Below are positions 1-9,168 of a stretch of 64,000 nt of DNA, one piece after another. The stretch is taken from the NCBI GenBank assembly GCA_003150035.1, contig QALR01000016.1, forward strand, positions 59,308 to 123,307, read 5' to 3'. The notes beneath the pieces are model-generated. The model ran no database searches. It saw only the letters and a list, made by a program, of their open reading frames with translations, and was not told where the DNA came from. Every line of letters begins with the position of its first letter. The stretch's first letter is position 1. Both the position numbers and the translations under genes were made by a program. The DNA is from Clostridiales bacterium (GTDB lineage: Bacteria; Bacillota; Clostridia; Oscillospirales; CAG-272).

Positions 1-2
1 TT

Positions 3-2231
3 TCCTCGATTAACCAACAGCTCTCGTTAAATGAGGAAATGATGGCGCTCGTCCGATTTCTCTGCGACAGGACGCTTTGTACAGCCGGCGACGCGGTGCG
101 CCGGATCATTCCCGCTAGCGCTTTTGAACGCGCCGATGAATATTTTCTTGCCGCGCCAAGGGAGGACCGCACCCTCTCTCTTAATCTAAAGGTGTCTGCC
201 GTGCTTTCCTTTATTACAGAACATTCTCCGGTTACGCGCCGCCGCCTTGAAAAGGAATTCGGGGCAGAAATCCGGCCCGCGCTGAAAACACTGCTTTCCG
301 AAGGCTATATTCTGACGGATACCCGAATCAGGGAAGCGGCCGGCGCAACCGAGGAGATCGCCTCCCTTGCCGAGGACGCCGATCTTTCCTCTCTTTCAAA
401 GCCCCGCACCCCGCAGTCTTATCGCAAAATTTTGGAGCTTCTTGAGGAAAACGGAGCGCTTCCCGCAAGCGCGCTTATTGACGCGGGCTACAAGCTCTCT
501 CACATCAAAGCGCTTGCTAAGCGGGGACTTCTTCATCTTACCAAAAAAGAAATCCTGCGAAACCCTTACAAAGATATACCGGTGGATTTTCCCAAGCAAG
601 CCTTGAATGAGGAGCAGAGGTCCGCCGTCTCAGCGCTTGCCGCCTTGATGGATGCAGAGGGCGCTCGCGCCGCCCTGCTTTACGGCGTAACGGGCAGCGG
701 AAAGACCCGTGTTATCCTTGCTCTTTGCGAAAAGGCCGTAAGCGAAGGAAAAACCGTCATGGTGCTTGTTCCGGAAATTGCGCTCACAAGACAAACCGTA
801 TCGGTCTTTTATTCCCGTTTCGGTGAAAAAACAGCGGTCGTTCATTCCGGACTTTCCGACGGAGAGCGCTTCGACGCTTTCAAGCGAATCCGACGCGGCG
901 AGGTTTCCGTTGTGCTTGGCACGCGGTCTGCGGTTTTCGCGCCGCTTGAGAGTATCGGACTTATCGTTCTGGACGAGGAGCAGGAAGCCACCTATAAATC
1001 CGACATGTCCCCGAAATACCATGCAAGAGACGTAGCAAAATATCGAGCTGTCGCACACGGAGCGCTTCTCGTGATGGCCTCCGCCACCCCCTGTGTGGAA
1101 AGCTACTATGAGGCAAAAGCGGGAAAGTATAACCTCGTCACGCTCAGCCGCCGCTATGACGGCAGCGCGCTTCCCTCTGTCACGATCGCCGATATGCGTC
1201 TTTCGGAGCATACTCCGGACGAGTGCATCGGACAGGTTCTGCGGGAGCAGATGCAGAAGGTCTATGAGCGCGGCAAGCAGTCCATGCTGTTTCTCAATCG
1301 CCGCGGCTATCATAATCTGCTTTCCTGCCGCGCCTGCGGAGAAGCCGTTCTTTGCCCGAACTGTTCTGTCTCTCTGACGCATCACAAGACCGCTCGCGGC
1401 GCGCGCCTGCTTTGCCACTACTGCGGATACAGCATACCGGTTCCTCACTTCTGCCCGAACTGCGGAAGCGAGCATCTTGCTTTTGCCGGATACGGCACGC
1501 AGCGCATCGAGGACGAAATCGCGGCGTTCCTGCCGGAAGCAAAAATTTTGCGTATGGACGCCGATACCACCAAGGAGCGCTTTTCTCAGGACGAAATAAC
1601 AGCCGCCTTTGGCAAAGGCGACGCAGACATTCTCATTGGCACACAAATGATTGCCAAGGGCCACAACTTTCCCAATCTCGCGCTAGTCGGCGTCGTTGCA
1701 GCGGACAGCTCCCTTTTCTTGGATGATTTCCGGGCAAATGAGAAAACCTTTTCGCTTATCACACAAGTCATCGGGCGGGCCGGCAGAGAGGACGGAGACG
1801 GACACGCCGTGATTCAAACCTATAATCCCGAAAACGAAACCATCCGTCGCTCGGCGGCACAGGATTATGAGGCGTTTTATCAAAACGAAATCGCCGTCCG
1901 GCGCGCGTTGGTATTTCCGCCATTCTGCGATATTGCCGTCTTTTCGTTCTCCTCCGATGAGGAAACCGCACTTCGGACCTTCTCAGGAGAGTTCGCGGGC
2001 GCTCTGAAACACAAGCAGCAAAGCGAATTTGAGGACGTTAAATTTGTGATGTTCGGTCCGTTTGAGGCGCCTGTTTATAAAGTAAAAAACAAGTACCGGA
2101 TGCGTATCGTCATGAAATTCAAAAACAACAAGCGCGCAAGGGCGCTGTTTGCCTCTCTGCTTATGGAATACGGCAAAAAGGCGCAGGGAAAAATCGCGCT
2201 CTCCGTCGACATCAATCCGACCAATACATAA
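3..2231 (+). CDS. priA: Primosomal protein N' (PriA helicase), 5' truncated by window edge
   Basis: PriA is the replication-restart helicase that reloads the replisome at stalled forks. The frame is open from base 3, and the residues before the first ATG (base 39) continue into the typical PriA N-terminal DNA-binding segment (LNEEMMALVRFLCDRTLC), so the true start lies upstream, probably some 70-80 residues away. Visible from base 39 are Walker A GVTGSGKT (near residue 216), a motif II reading LDEEQ where the family usually has DEEH, and the paired zinc clusters (CRACG, CPNC, CHYCG, CPNCG) at about residues 430-475, followed by the helicase C domain with IGTQMIAKGHNFPN. It is the first gene of the def-fmt-rsmB-rlmN-stp-prkC-rsgA cluster; def follows after 28 bases. 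Identity is certain; only the start is missing. Confidence 0.97.
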   Translation, partial: SSINQQLSLNEEMMALVRFLCDRTLCTAGDAVRRIIPASAFERADEYFLAAPREDRTLSLNLKVSAVLSFITEHSPVTRRRLEKEFGAEIRPALKTLLSEGYILTDTRIREAAGATEEIASLAEDADLSSLSKPRTPQSYRKILELLEENGALPASALIDAGYKLSHIKALAKRGLLHLTKKEILRNPYKDIPVDFPKQALNEEQRSAVSALAALMDAEGARAALLYGVTGSGKTRVILALCEKAVSEGKTVMVLVPEIALTRQTVSVFYSRFGEKTAVVHSGLSDGERFDAFKRIRRGEVSVVLGTRSAVFAPLESIGLIVLDEEQEATYKSDMSPKYHARDVAKYRAVAHGALLVMASATPCVESYYEAKAGKYNLVTLSRRYDGSALPSVTIADMRLSEHTPDECIGQVLREQMQKVYERGKQSMLFLNRRGYHNLLSCRACGEAVLCPNCSVSLTHHKTARGARLLCHYCGYSIPVPHFCPNCGSEHLAFAGYGTQRIEDEIAAFLPEAKILRMDADTTKERFSQDEITAAFGKGDADILIGTQMIAKGHNFPNLALVGVVAADSSLFLDDFRANEKTFSLITQVIGRAGREDGDGHAVIQTYNPENETIRRSAAQDYEAFYQNEIAVRRALVFPPFCDIAVFSFSSDEETALRTFSGEFAGALKHKQQSEFEDVKFVMFGPFEAPVYKVKNKYRMRIVMKFKNNKRARALFASLLMEYGKKAQGKIALSVDINPTNT

Positions 2232-2259
2232 AACAACTCCAAGTGAAAGGATAAAAAAC

Positions 2260-2751
2260 ATGGCTCAACTCAACATCCGAACCGAACACGACCCCGCTCT
2301 CCGCAAAAAGAGCAGGCCTGTCACGGAAATCACACAGAGAATCCGCACGCTGCTCGATGACATGCTCGAAACGATGCGGGCCGCGGACGGCGTCGGACTT
2401 GCCGCGCCGCAGGTAGGCGTACTGCGCCGAATTGTCGTCATCGAAGTCACACCGGGCGAGGTTCTGGAGCTCATTAACCCAAAAATTCTTGCGCAAAGCG
2501 GCGAGATGACAGGACTTGAGGGGTGTCTTTCCGTACCCGGCAAGCAAGGCGTCGTAAAACGCCCGTCCTTTGTGCGGGTAGAGGCGCTTGACCGAAACGG
2601 CGTCATGCAGACATATGAAGGAACGGAGCTGCTCGCGCGGTGTCTCTGTCATGAAATCGACCATCTTGACGGAATCTTATATACCGATAAAGCGGAGAAA
2701 ATCATCTATCCCGACGAGGATGGAGAATACAGCGAGGACGACGAGACATGA
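2260..2751 (+). CDS. def: Peptide deformylase
   Basis: Removes the N-formyl group from nascent proteins, a metal-dependent cytosolic reaction. All three family motifs are present: GVGLAAPQVG (residues 44-53), EGCLSVPG (about 87-94, with the metal-binding Cys) and HEIDHLDG (His131 and His135 bind metal, with the catalytic Glu between). At 163 residues the length is normal. An open frame extends upstream to 2149 inside priA, but the ATG at 2260 has a ribosome binding site (aagtgaaagg) and begins MAQLNIRTEHDPALR, typical for the family. Its stop overlaps the fmt start by four bases (ATGA), indicating translational coupling with the enzyme that makes formyl-Met-tRNA. Confidence 0.97.
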   Translation: MAQLNIRTEHDPALRKKSRPVTEITQRIRTLLDDMLETMRAADGVGLAAPQVGVLRRIVVIEVTPGEVLELINPKILAQSGEMTGLEGCLSVPGKQGVVKRPSFVRVEALDRNGVMQTYEGTELLARCLCHEIDHLDGILYTDKAEKIIYPDEDGEYSEDDET

Positions 2752-3689
2752 GAATCCTGTTTATGGGCACACCGGAATTTGCGCAGGCGGCGCTGCTCGC
2801 CATTTCCGGCTCTTTTCCGAATGAAATTGTCGCCGTCGTTACAAGGCAGGATACCCCGAAAAATCGCGGACATGCCATGACGCCGCCTCCTGTCAAAGAG
2901 ACAGCGCTTTCCCTTGGCATCCCCGTTATCCAGCCTGCGAATCTGAAAGAAGAAGCTTTCCGCGAAACGCTAAATGCCATCGCCCCCGATATCATTGTCG
3001 TCGCCGCTTACGGAAGAATTCTGCCTCCTTATGTACTAGACTATCCGAAATTCGGCTGCATCAACATCCATGCTTCGCTGCTGCCGAAATATCGCGGCGC
3101 GGCCCCAATACAACGCGCCATTCTTGCAGGAGAGCGTGAGGTCGGCGTCACCATTATGAAGATGGAAGAGGGTCTTGACACGGGGGATATGTTTGCGCGC
3201 GGCGCCTTTTCTCTTGACGGAACCGAAAACTTCGCCAAAATCCACGACCGGCTTGCAGCGCTCGGCGCCGAGCTTGTCGTTATGACAATGAATAAAATTT
3301 TCGACGGTACCGTGCACGCCGAAAAGCAGGACGAAGCCCTTGCGACTTATGCGCCCAAAATCGAAAAAGCCGACAGAGTCTTGGATTTTCACGCGCCGGC
3401 ACCCGTGCTCCAAAACAGGGTCCGCGCATTCTCGCCCGCTCCGGGTGCGGAAGCCATGCTTCCCTCCGGAAAGGTAAAAATCACAGAGGCCCGTTCCCTG
3501 TCAGAGGAGCCGGACGGAGAGCCCGGTACGGTATCCGAGCTTTCCGCCAAAGGAGACGGCGTTCTGTCTGTCAACTGCGGGCAGGGCAAGCTTCTCATTC
3601 TGAAGCTTGTCCCGGAAGGCAAAAAGGAAATGTCCGCCGGAGATTTTATCCGAGGACGCCGCATCGCTAGGAGCGATAGCTTTATTTGA
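2748..3689 (+). CDS. fmt: Methionyl-tRNA formyltransferase
   Basis: Formylates initiator Met-tRNA with 10-formyl-THF. The 313-residue protein opens with MRILFMGTPEFA, has the formyltransferase signature INIHASLLPKYRGAAPIQ (Asn and His of the catalytic triad, near residues 105-120) and GLDTGD (catalytic Asp, near 145), followed by the C-terminal OB-like tRNA-binding domain (from about 205). It overlaps def by ATGA. The next gene, rsmB, starts 35 bases downstream; a TTG at 3686 would overlap the fmt stop but lacks a good ribosome binding site. Classic def-fmt pair. Confidence 0.97.
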   Translation: MRILFMGTPEFAQAALLAISGSFPNEIVAVVTRQDTPKNRGHAMTPPPVKETALSLGIPVIQPANLKEEAFRETLNAIAPDIIVVAAYGRILPPYVLDYPKFGCINIHASLLPKYRGAAPIQRAILAGEREVGVTIMKMEEGLDTGDMFARGAFSLDGTENFAKIHDRLAALGAELVVMTMNKIFDGTVHAEKQDEALATYAPKIEKADRVLDFHAPAPVLQNRVRAFSPAPGAEAMLPSGKVKITEARSLSEEPDGEPGTVSELSAKGDGVLSVNCGQGKLLILKLVPEGKKEMSAGDFIRGRRIARSDSFI

Positions 3690-3724
3690 ACGGACCGCCG
3701 TCGCGGCAGAATACGGAGACTTCT

Positions 3725-5068
3725 ATGAACGCAAGAGAAACCGCGTTTCTTTCCCTTATGAAGGTCGAGAACAGCGGCGCATATCCCAATATAGAGCTTT
3801 CTTATGCCATCGAGCGAAACGGACTTTCCGGCGCGGAGAGAGCGCTTTATACCGCGCTTTTTTACGGGGTTATCGAACGGAAGCTCACTTTGGACTATAT
3901 CATCCGCGTCCTATCCGACAGAGCAGATAACGATATCGATCCCAACATCCGCATTATCCTGAGGCTGGGGCTTTATCAGCTTCTCTATATGACAAAAATT
4001 CCCGAATCTGCCGCTGTCAACGAAAGTGTGAAGCTTGCCCGCCGCTTCTATGCCAAAAAGAACAGCGAAGCCTTTATCAACGCCGTTCTGCGCAGCTTCC
4101 TGCGGCGCCGGGACAGCATTTCCTATCCGAACAAAGAAAAAAATCCCGTTGCCTATCTTTCCGTTTGCTACTCTGTTCCGGAATGGATTTGCCGCTTATG
4201 GCTTGACACCTACGGCATGGATAAGATCATCAAAATTCTTGAAACCATCAACACAGCCCCCGCCATGACGCTTACCGTCAACACGCTGAAAACCTCGCCT
4301 GCCGAATTTCTTCATGCACTGACAGCCGCAGGCATAAAAGCAGACATGGGAACGCTGACAAAAAACAGCGTTCGCCTGCGTACCTCTCTTCCGATGGAAA
4401 ATCTTTCTCCCTTTGAAGGCCGATTCTTTGTTCAGGATGAGGCGTCTGCTCTCTGCGTCGCTGTGATGGATGCCGCCCCCGGCGATACGGTTCTTGACGC
4501 CTGCGCCTGCCCGGGCGGAAAAAGCTTCGGCATGGCGATGACAATGGAAAACAAGGGGAGCATCCTCTCCTTGGATCTGCACAAAAACAAGCTCTCTCTG
4601 ATCGAAAAGGGCGCATCCTCACTCGGAATCACTATCATCCGCACAGATGTGCAAAATGCCGCGCTGCCGCGAGAGGGAATGCCCGTCTTTGACAGGGTTC
4701 TTTGCGATGTTCCCTGCTCCGGACTCGGCGTTCTGGCAAAAAAGCCCGACATCCGCTATAAGACGGAAGAGGATATCCGTCGTCTGCCCGCTTTGCAGGC
4801 CAAAATACTCGAAACCAATGCGGGCTATGTGAAGTCTGGCGGCGTGCTTGTCTACTCTACCTGCACGCTGAATCCCGCCGAGAACGGAGAAATCGTCTCC
4901 AGCTTTTTAAAAAATCACCCGGAATTTTCTCTTTGTCCGTTTAAAGCGGGCAGAATAAAATCCGGCGGTATGTGTGAAATTTTACCATATGAATATCAGA
5001 CGGATGGCTTTTTTATCGCAAAGCTCAGAAAAAAGGATGCCGAATCCGGCGCGCAGAAAACGGAGTAA
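3725..5068 (+). CDS. rsmB: 16S rRNA m5C967 methyltransferase
   Basis: SAM-dependent methyltransferase acting on C967 of 16S rRNA. The N-terminal third (to about residue 140) is a NusB-like RNA-binding domain. The catalytic domain shows the SAM motif LDACACPGGKS (near 255-265), the cysteine motif DVPCSGLG (near 325) and the second cysteine motif STCTLNP (near 378), which together define the RsmB/NSUN family. The start is placed at ATG 3725 (MNARETAFLSLMK) because it has an upstream ggagac and matches family N-termini; a longer frame opens with TTG at 3686. Length 447 is normal. The order fmt-rsmB-rlmN is conserved in Firmicutes. Confidence 0.96.
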   Translation: MNARETAFLSLMKVENSGAYPNIELSYAIERNGLSGAERALYTALFYGVIERKLTLDYIIRVLSDRADNDIDPNIRIILRLGLYQLLYMTKIPESAAVNESVKLARRFYAKKNSEAFINAVLRSFLRRRDSISYPNKEKNPVAYLSVCYSVPEWICRLWLDTYGMDKIIKILETINTAPAMTLTVNTLKTSPAEFLHALTAAGIKADMGTLTKNSVRLRTSLPMENLSPFEGRFFVQDEASALCVAVMDAAPGDTVLDACACPGGKSFGMAMTMENKGSILSLDLHKNKLSLIEKGASSLGITIIRTDVQNAALPREGMPVFDRVLCDVPCSGLGVLAKKPDIRYKTEEDIRRLPALQAKILETNAGYVKSGGVLVYSTCTLNPAENGEIVSSFLKNHPEFSLCPFKAGRIKSGGMCEILPYEYQTDGFFIAKLRKKDAESGAQKTE

Positions 5069-5071
5069 AAC

Positions 5072-6106
5072 ATGGAACGCACCGATATTCTAAGTATGAC
5101 AAAGGATGAGCTTGCAGGGTGGATGATTTCTCTCGGAGAACCGAAATACCGTGCGGCACAAATCATGGAATGGCTCGTTCGCGGCGCCGATTTCTCCGAA
5201 ATGAAAAACCTTCCTGCCACACTGCGGCAGACTTTGCAGGAGCGGGCATATCTCGCCTCCGTCGTGCCCGTCAAAAAGCTTGTGTCATCGGATGGAACGA
5301 TCAAATATCTATACAGGCTTTACGACGGAGAAGCCATTGAGACGGTTTTTATGCGTTATAAGCATGGGAACACCGTCTGTATTTCCACAGAAGCGGGCTG
5401 TCCGATGGGATGTGCCTTTTGCGCATCTACACTGCGAGGACTCTCCCGTCGTCTGCTGCCCTCTGAAATGCTCTCTCAGGTTATTGCCGCACAGCGGGAC
5501 ACCGGCGAGAGGGTTGCCGGAATCGTTCTCATGGGAATTGGGGAACCGCTCGATAATTATGACAATGTAGTAAAATTTTTGCACCTTGTCGCCTCCCCGG
5601 ATGGATTGAACATCGGATATCGGCACATTTCCCTATCCACTTGCGGACTCGTCGATAAAATCCGGCAGCTCGCGGAAGAAAATCTGCCTGTCACCCTTTC
5701 GATTTCCCTGCATGCTGCCGACGACGAAACCCGCTCCTCCCTCATGCCGGTAAACAAGCGTTGGAACCTTGCCGCGCTTCTTCCTGCCTGTCTGGATTAT
5801 TTTAACAAAACCAAGCGGCGCATTTCCTTTGAATACACGCTCATAGAGGGGAAAAACGACCGCCCGGCGGATGCGGAAGCGCTTGCCGACGTGCTGTACC
5901 GGTATTGTGCCGGTATGCCCCTGCACGTCAATCTCATCCCGGTGAATCCCGTGCGGGAACGCGGCTTCCGGCAGGGCGACAAAGGCAGCATCCGACGCTT
6001 TGCCGAAATATTGGAAGCCAGACGAATCACCGCGACCGTGCGCCGCAGACTTGGCTCGGACATCGATGCATCCTGCGGACAGCTGCGCGCGGCAAGCATC
6101 GAATAA
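5072..6106 (+). CDS. rlmN: Dual-specificity 23S rRNA/tRNA adenine C2-methyltransferase (radical SAM)
   Basis: Methylates A2503 of 23S rRNA and A37 of some tRNAs through a radical SAM mechanism. The cluster-binding motif is CPMGCAFC (Cys110, 114, 117), and the methyl-carrier Cys near the C-terminus is in DASCGQLRA (about residue 335); the N-terminal accessory domain precedes them. The 344-residue length is typical. It starts three bases after rsmB, with ggag just upstream. The position between rsmB and the PP2C/kinase pair is the standard Firmicutes arrangement. Confidence 0.97.
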   Translation: MERTDILSMTKDELAGWMISLGEPKYRAAQIMEWLVRGADFSEMKNLPATLRQTLQERAYLASVVPVKKLVSSDGTIKYLYRLYDGEAIETVFMRYKHGNTVCISTEAGCPMGCAFCASTLRGLSRRLLPSEMLSQVIAAQRDTGERVAGIVLMGIGEPLDNYDNVVKFLHLVASPDGLNIGYRHISLSTCGLVDKIRQLAEENLPVTLSISLHAADDETRSSLMPVNKRWNLAALLPACLDYFNKTKRRISFEYTLIEGKNDRPADAEALADVLYRYCAGMPLHVNLIPVNPVRERGFRQGDKGSIRRFAEILEARRITATVRRRLGSDIDASCGQLRAASIE

Positions 6107-6169
6107 ACGCTGCCGTATCCCCATATATTGATATCACATAAAATCAAAACCTTTGAAAGGAATCCATAC

Positions 6170-6949
6170 ATGTATTTTTGCGGAAAAAGCGACGTCGGCA
6201 TGCGACGGCAAATCAATCAGGACAGCTACCGGTGCATCAGCATTTGGGGCGGCGATGCCGTTCTTCTCGTCGTCTGCGACGGCATGGGCGGACACAAAGC
6301 GGGAGAAATCGCAAGTCAAACTGCGATCGAGGTCTTCTGTAATAAAATCATTGCGTCTCCTTGCCTTGAAGAAAACCCGGATAAAATTCTCGAATTTATC
6401 CGATATACGCTTGTATGCGCGGCTTCCGAAGCCAACTCGCTTATCTTTCGTCTCTCCAATGAAAACGAAGAATATCACGGAATGGGAACGACTCTCGTGG
6501 CGGCTATCGTTTTCAAGGGATGGTTTTACGCCATCAATGTCGGAGACAGCCGTCTTTACATCATAACCCGATACGAGGCAAAGCTCGTTACCAAGGATCA
6601 TTCTTTTGTACAGTATTTGATTGATAACGGAAAGCTGACGCCGGACGAGGCGCAGTATTATCCCCGCAAAAACGTCATTACCCGCGCGGTCGGCGTGTCG
6701 GAAAAGCTCGACGTCGATTTTTTCAGCGCGCCTCTTGAGCCATGGGAGAGCGGCTATCTGCTGCTTTGCTCAGACGGGCTTTCCAATTACACTGACAACA
6801 AAATTCTCGTCGATATTCTATATGGGGCCATGTCAAGAACTCGGTCCTCGCCGGAAATTGACCTTGTAAAAAAAGCCGATATGCTCATCGCATACGCAAA
6901 CGCCAAAGGCGGAAGCGATAATATTACCGCTGTACTTGCTAAATTCTGA
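6170..6949 (+). CDS. PP2C-family Ser/Thr phosphatase (Stp/PrpC)
   Basis: Soluble metal-dependent protein phosphatase that opposes the kinase encoded next door. PPM motifs are visible: QINQDSY near residue 17, CDGMGGHKAGE (metal-binding Asp, near 35-46), GDSRLY, TKDHSF, SDGLSNY and the terminal GGSDNITAV. The ATG at 6170 follows gaaagg by nine bases and gives the family-typical opening MYFCGKSDVGMRRQINQD; the frame extends upstream to 6128 without a comparable site. 259 residues, normal for the family. The kinase starts 19 bases downstream, consistent with a co-transcribed phosphatase/kinase pair. Confidence 0.94.
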   Translation: MYFCGKSDVGMRRQINQDSYRCISIWGGDAVLLVVCDGMGGHKAGEIASQTAIEVFCNKIIASPCLEENPDKILEFIRYTLVCAASEANSLIFRLSNENEEYHGMGTTLVAAIVFKGWFYAINVGDSRLYIITRYEAKLVTKDHSFVQYLIDNGKLTPDEAQYYPRKNVITRAVGVSEKLDVDFFSAPLEPWESGYLLLCSDGLSNYTDNKILVDILYGAMSRTRSSPEIDLVKKADMLIAYANAKGGSDNITAVLAKF

Positions 6950-6968
6950 TTTCTGAGGTAGCAAAAAA

Positions 6969-8195
6969 ATGGATGTGTTCAAGAAAAATATCGGCGAAGT
7001 TTTCGATGGCAGATATAAAATCAACCGCACCATCGGGGTCGGAGGCATGGCAATCGTATACGAAGCGACGGATCTCATGACAAACAAGCGCGTCGCCTTG
7101 AAAATGCTGAAGGATTCCATTTCCGACAATACACAGGCATTGCGCCGCTTCATCAATGAATCCAAAGCCGTCGCGATGCTCAATCATCCGAATATTGTGA
7201 AAATTCTCGACGTATCGGTGAAAACGGAGCATAAGTTTATCGTGATGGAATATATCCGCGGCATCACTCTGCGCGAATATATGAACCGAAAGGGCACGCT
7301 TGATTGGCGGGAAGCGACGGAATTCATTTCCCAAATCCTTTTGGCGCTGGATCACGCGCATATGAAGGGTGTGATTCACCGTGATATCAAGCCGCAGAAT
7401 ATCATGGTCATGGAAGGCGGCGTTATCAAGGTAACGGACTTCGGAATTGCGAAAATTCCCAATGCAGAGACCGTTACGATGATCGATCACGCGATCGGCA
7501 CCATTTACTACATCAGTCCGGAGCAGGCAAAGGGCAAAAAAATTGACGAGAGAAGCGATATCTATTCTCTCGGTGTCATGTATTATGAAATGGTGACAGG
7601 AAAGCTCCCGTTTCTCGCTGAAAATTCCTACGGGATCATGCTCAAGCATATCAGCGATACCCCGACCCCGCCGAAAAAGCTGAATCCCAAAATCCCGCTC
7701 GGATTGGAACAAATCATTCTATGCGCGATGGAAAAGGATGTGGTCAACCGGTATCAGAGTGCATCTCAGATGCTGCGGCACATCTATCGGATCAAAAAAG
7801 ATCCGACCACCATTTTTCAGAAACAAACGCCCGCGCCGCGCACGCCGACCGCTGAGGTCGCCATTCGGCGCACAACCGTACACCCGGAGGAGCACGAAAA
7901 CGCCCCGCAAAAGGTCGTTCCCCAAAAGATTTCTCCGCGCACACCGCAGTCTCACAAGGCCGCTCGTCCTGCAAGAGGGCGAAGAACCCCGGAATATGTT
8001 CCGTTCTCCGTGGTAATTGTCATTTGTATTGCCTTTTTAGCACTTGCTATCATCGGATTTGTGATTCTTTTCTATTCTCTTGCCAATGCAAAGGTGACGC
8101 TTCCTGAAGCGCAGGCGTTTCTCTCTTTTGCCGAACAAGCCCCGTCTACACTTCGGGAAGAGGCTTGCCGCTTCATAGGATATCCGTATCTATGA
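6969..8195 (+). CDS. Membrane Ser/Thr protein kinase, PrkC-like but without PASTA domains
   Basis: Hanks-type kinase. Glycine loop GVGGMAIVYEA (residues 23-33), catalytic Lys in VALKMLK (near 44), HRDIKPQN (near 137-144), DFGIAK (near 157), activation segment with GTIYYISPEQ. A basic, proline-rich juxtamembrane stretch (about 280-343) is followed by one transmembrane helix (about 346-370). Only some 37 residues remain outside, with no PASTA repeat, whereas PrkC/PknB relatives usually carry three or more and exceed 550 residues. Truncation by frameshift is unlikely because the stop overlaps the rsgA start by ATGA. The position between stp and rsgA is that of prkC. Its signal input must differ from muropeptide-sensing PASTA kinases (inference). 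Confidence 0.93.
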   Translation: MDVFKKNIGEVFDGRYKINRTIGVGGMAIVYEATDLMTNKRVALKMLKDSISDNTQALRRFINESKAVAMLNHPNIVKILDVSVKTEHKFIVMEYIRGITLREYMNRKGTLDWREATEFISQILLALDHAHMKGVIHRDIKPQNIMVMEGGVIKVTDFGIAKIPNAETVTMIDHAIGTIYYISPEQAKGKKIDERSDIYSLGVMYYEMVTGKLPFLAENSYGIMLKHISDTPTPPKKLNPKIPLGLEQIILCAMEKDVVNRYQSASQMLRHIYRIKKDPTTIFQKQTPAPRTPTAEVAIRRTTVHPEEHENAPQKVVPQKISPRTPQSHKAARPARGRRTPEYVPFSVVIVICIAFLALAIIGFVILFYSLANAKVTLPEAQAFLSFAEQAPSTLREEACRFIGYPYL

Positions 8196-9127
8196 ATGAA
8201 AACGTGAAAGGCATTATTATCTCCGGCGTCGGAGGGCTATATACCGTCAGGACAGATTCGGGAGAAATGCTTTCCTGCCGGGCAAAAGGCGCATTCCGCC
8301 GCACCGGGAGCGCGCCTCTCGCTGGCGACCGTGTTTTGGTAAGGGTGCCCTCTCTTGCCGGAGAAGACTACTTAATTGAAGCGATTTCCCCGCGCCGCAA
8401 CTCGCTCATTCGGCCGCCGATCGCGAACCTTGACGTTCTTTTTATCACCTTTGCTCCCATAGAACCGGTGCCGAGCACGCTGTATCTTGACAAGCTTAGC
8501 TCCATTGCGGTATATGAAAAAATCAAACCCGTGATGGTTATCACCAAAATAGACCTCTCCCCGGAGAAGGCTTCGGAATATGAGGAGCTTTACCGAAAAG
8601 CAGGCTTTTCTGTCTTTCCGTGCTCCTGTACGAATGGGAGCGGCCTTTCTGAGCTTTCACACTACGTAAGGCAGGAAACAGATGGAATTTGCGCTTTTGC
8701 AGGGGCTTCCGGCGTTGGGAAATCCACGCTCATGAATACTCTTTTTCCATCGCTTTCTCTGGAAACGGGCGTTCTGTCGGAAAAAATTTCAAGAGGGCGC
8801 CATACCACGCGGAGTGTGACGCTTTATCCGAAAGCGGAGCTTACGGGAACGTCTTCTCCCGGATATGTTGCCGATACGCCGGGGTTTTCTATGCTGGATT
8901 TCCTCGAATTTGATTTTTATACGGTGGAGGATCTGCCGCATTGCTTCCCGGAATTTGAACCCTTTTTGGGAGAATGCCGATATACGGATTGTTCTCACAC
9001 CAAAGAGACGGATTGTGGGATTATCCGCGCCGTCGGGCGAGGGGATATTCCCCAGTCGCGGCATGACAGTTATCTTTCCCTTTACGCCGATCTGGCACAA
9101 AAACGGCCTTGGAAAAAGAAAAATTAA
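8192..9127 (+). CDS. rsgA: Ribosome small-subunit-dependent GTPase A
   Basis: Late 30S assembly GTPase with a circularly permuted G domain. Motif order is as expected: N-terminal OB fold (about 5-70), G4 TKIDL (near 119), G1 GASGVGKST (near 170), G3 DTPG (near 227), then the zinc knuckle CRYTDCSHTKETDC (from about residue 261). 311 residues, normal. The ATG at 8192 overlaps the kinase stop; the frame extends 27 bases upstream from TTG 8165, which is inside the kinase gene and less likely. Last gene of the operon, followed immediately by a strong hairpin terminator. Confidence 0.96.
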   Translation: MNENVKGIIISGVGGLYTVRTDSGEMLSCRAKGAFRRTGSAPLAGDRVLVRVPSLAGEDYLIEAISPRRNSLIRPPIANLDVLFITFAPIEPVPSTLYLDKLSSIAVYEKIKPVMVITKIDLSPEKASEYEELYRKAGFSVFPCSCTNGSGLSELSHYVRQETDGICAFAGASGVGKSTLMNTLFPSLSLETGVLSEKISRGRHTTRSVTLYPKAELTGTSSPGYVADTPGFSMLDFLEFDFYTVEDLPHCFPEFEPFLGECRYTDCSHTKETDCGIIRAVGRGDIPQSRHDSYLSLYADLAQKRPWKKKN

Positions 9128-9154
9128 GTCTGGTCAGGTTTGACCAGACTTTTT
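9128..9154 (+). terminator. Rho-independent terminator after rsgA
   Basis: Perfect 9-bp stem gtctggtca / tgaccagac with loop ggtt, followed by five T. It starts directly at the rsgA stop and ends the priA-to-rsgA transcript. Confidence 0.93.
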
Positions 9155-9168
9155 GTGTCTCTTCTTTA

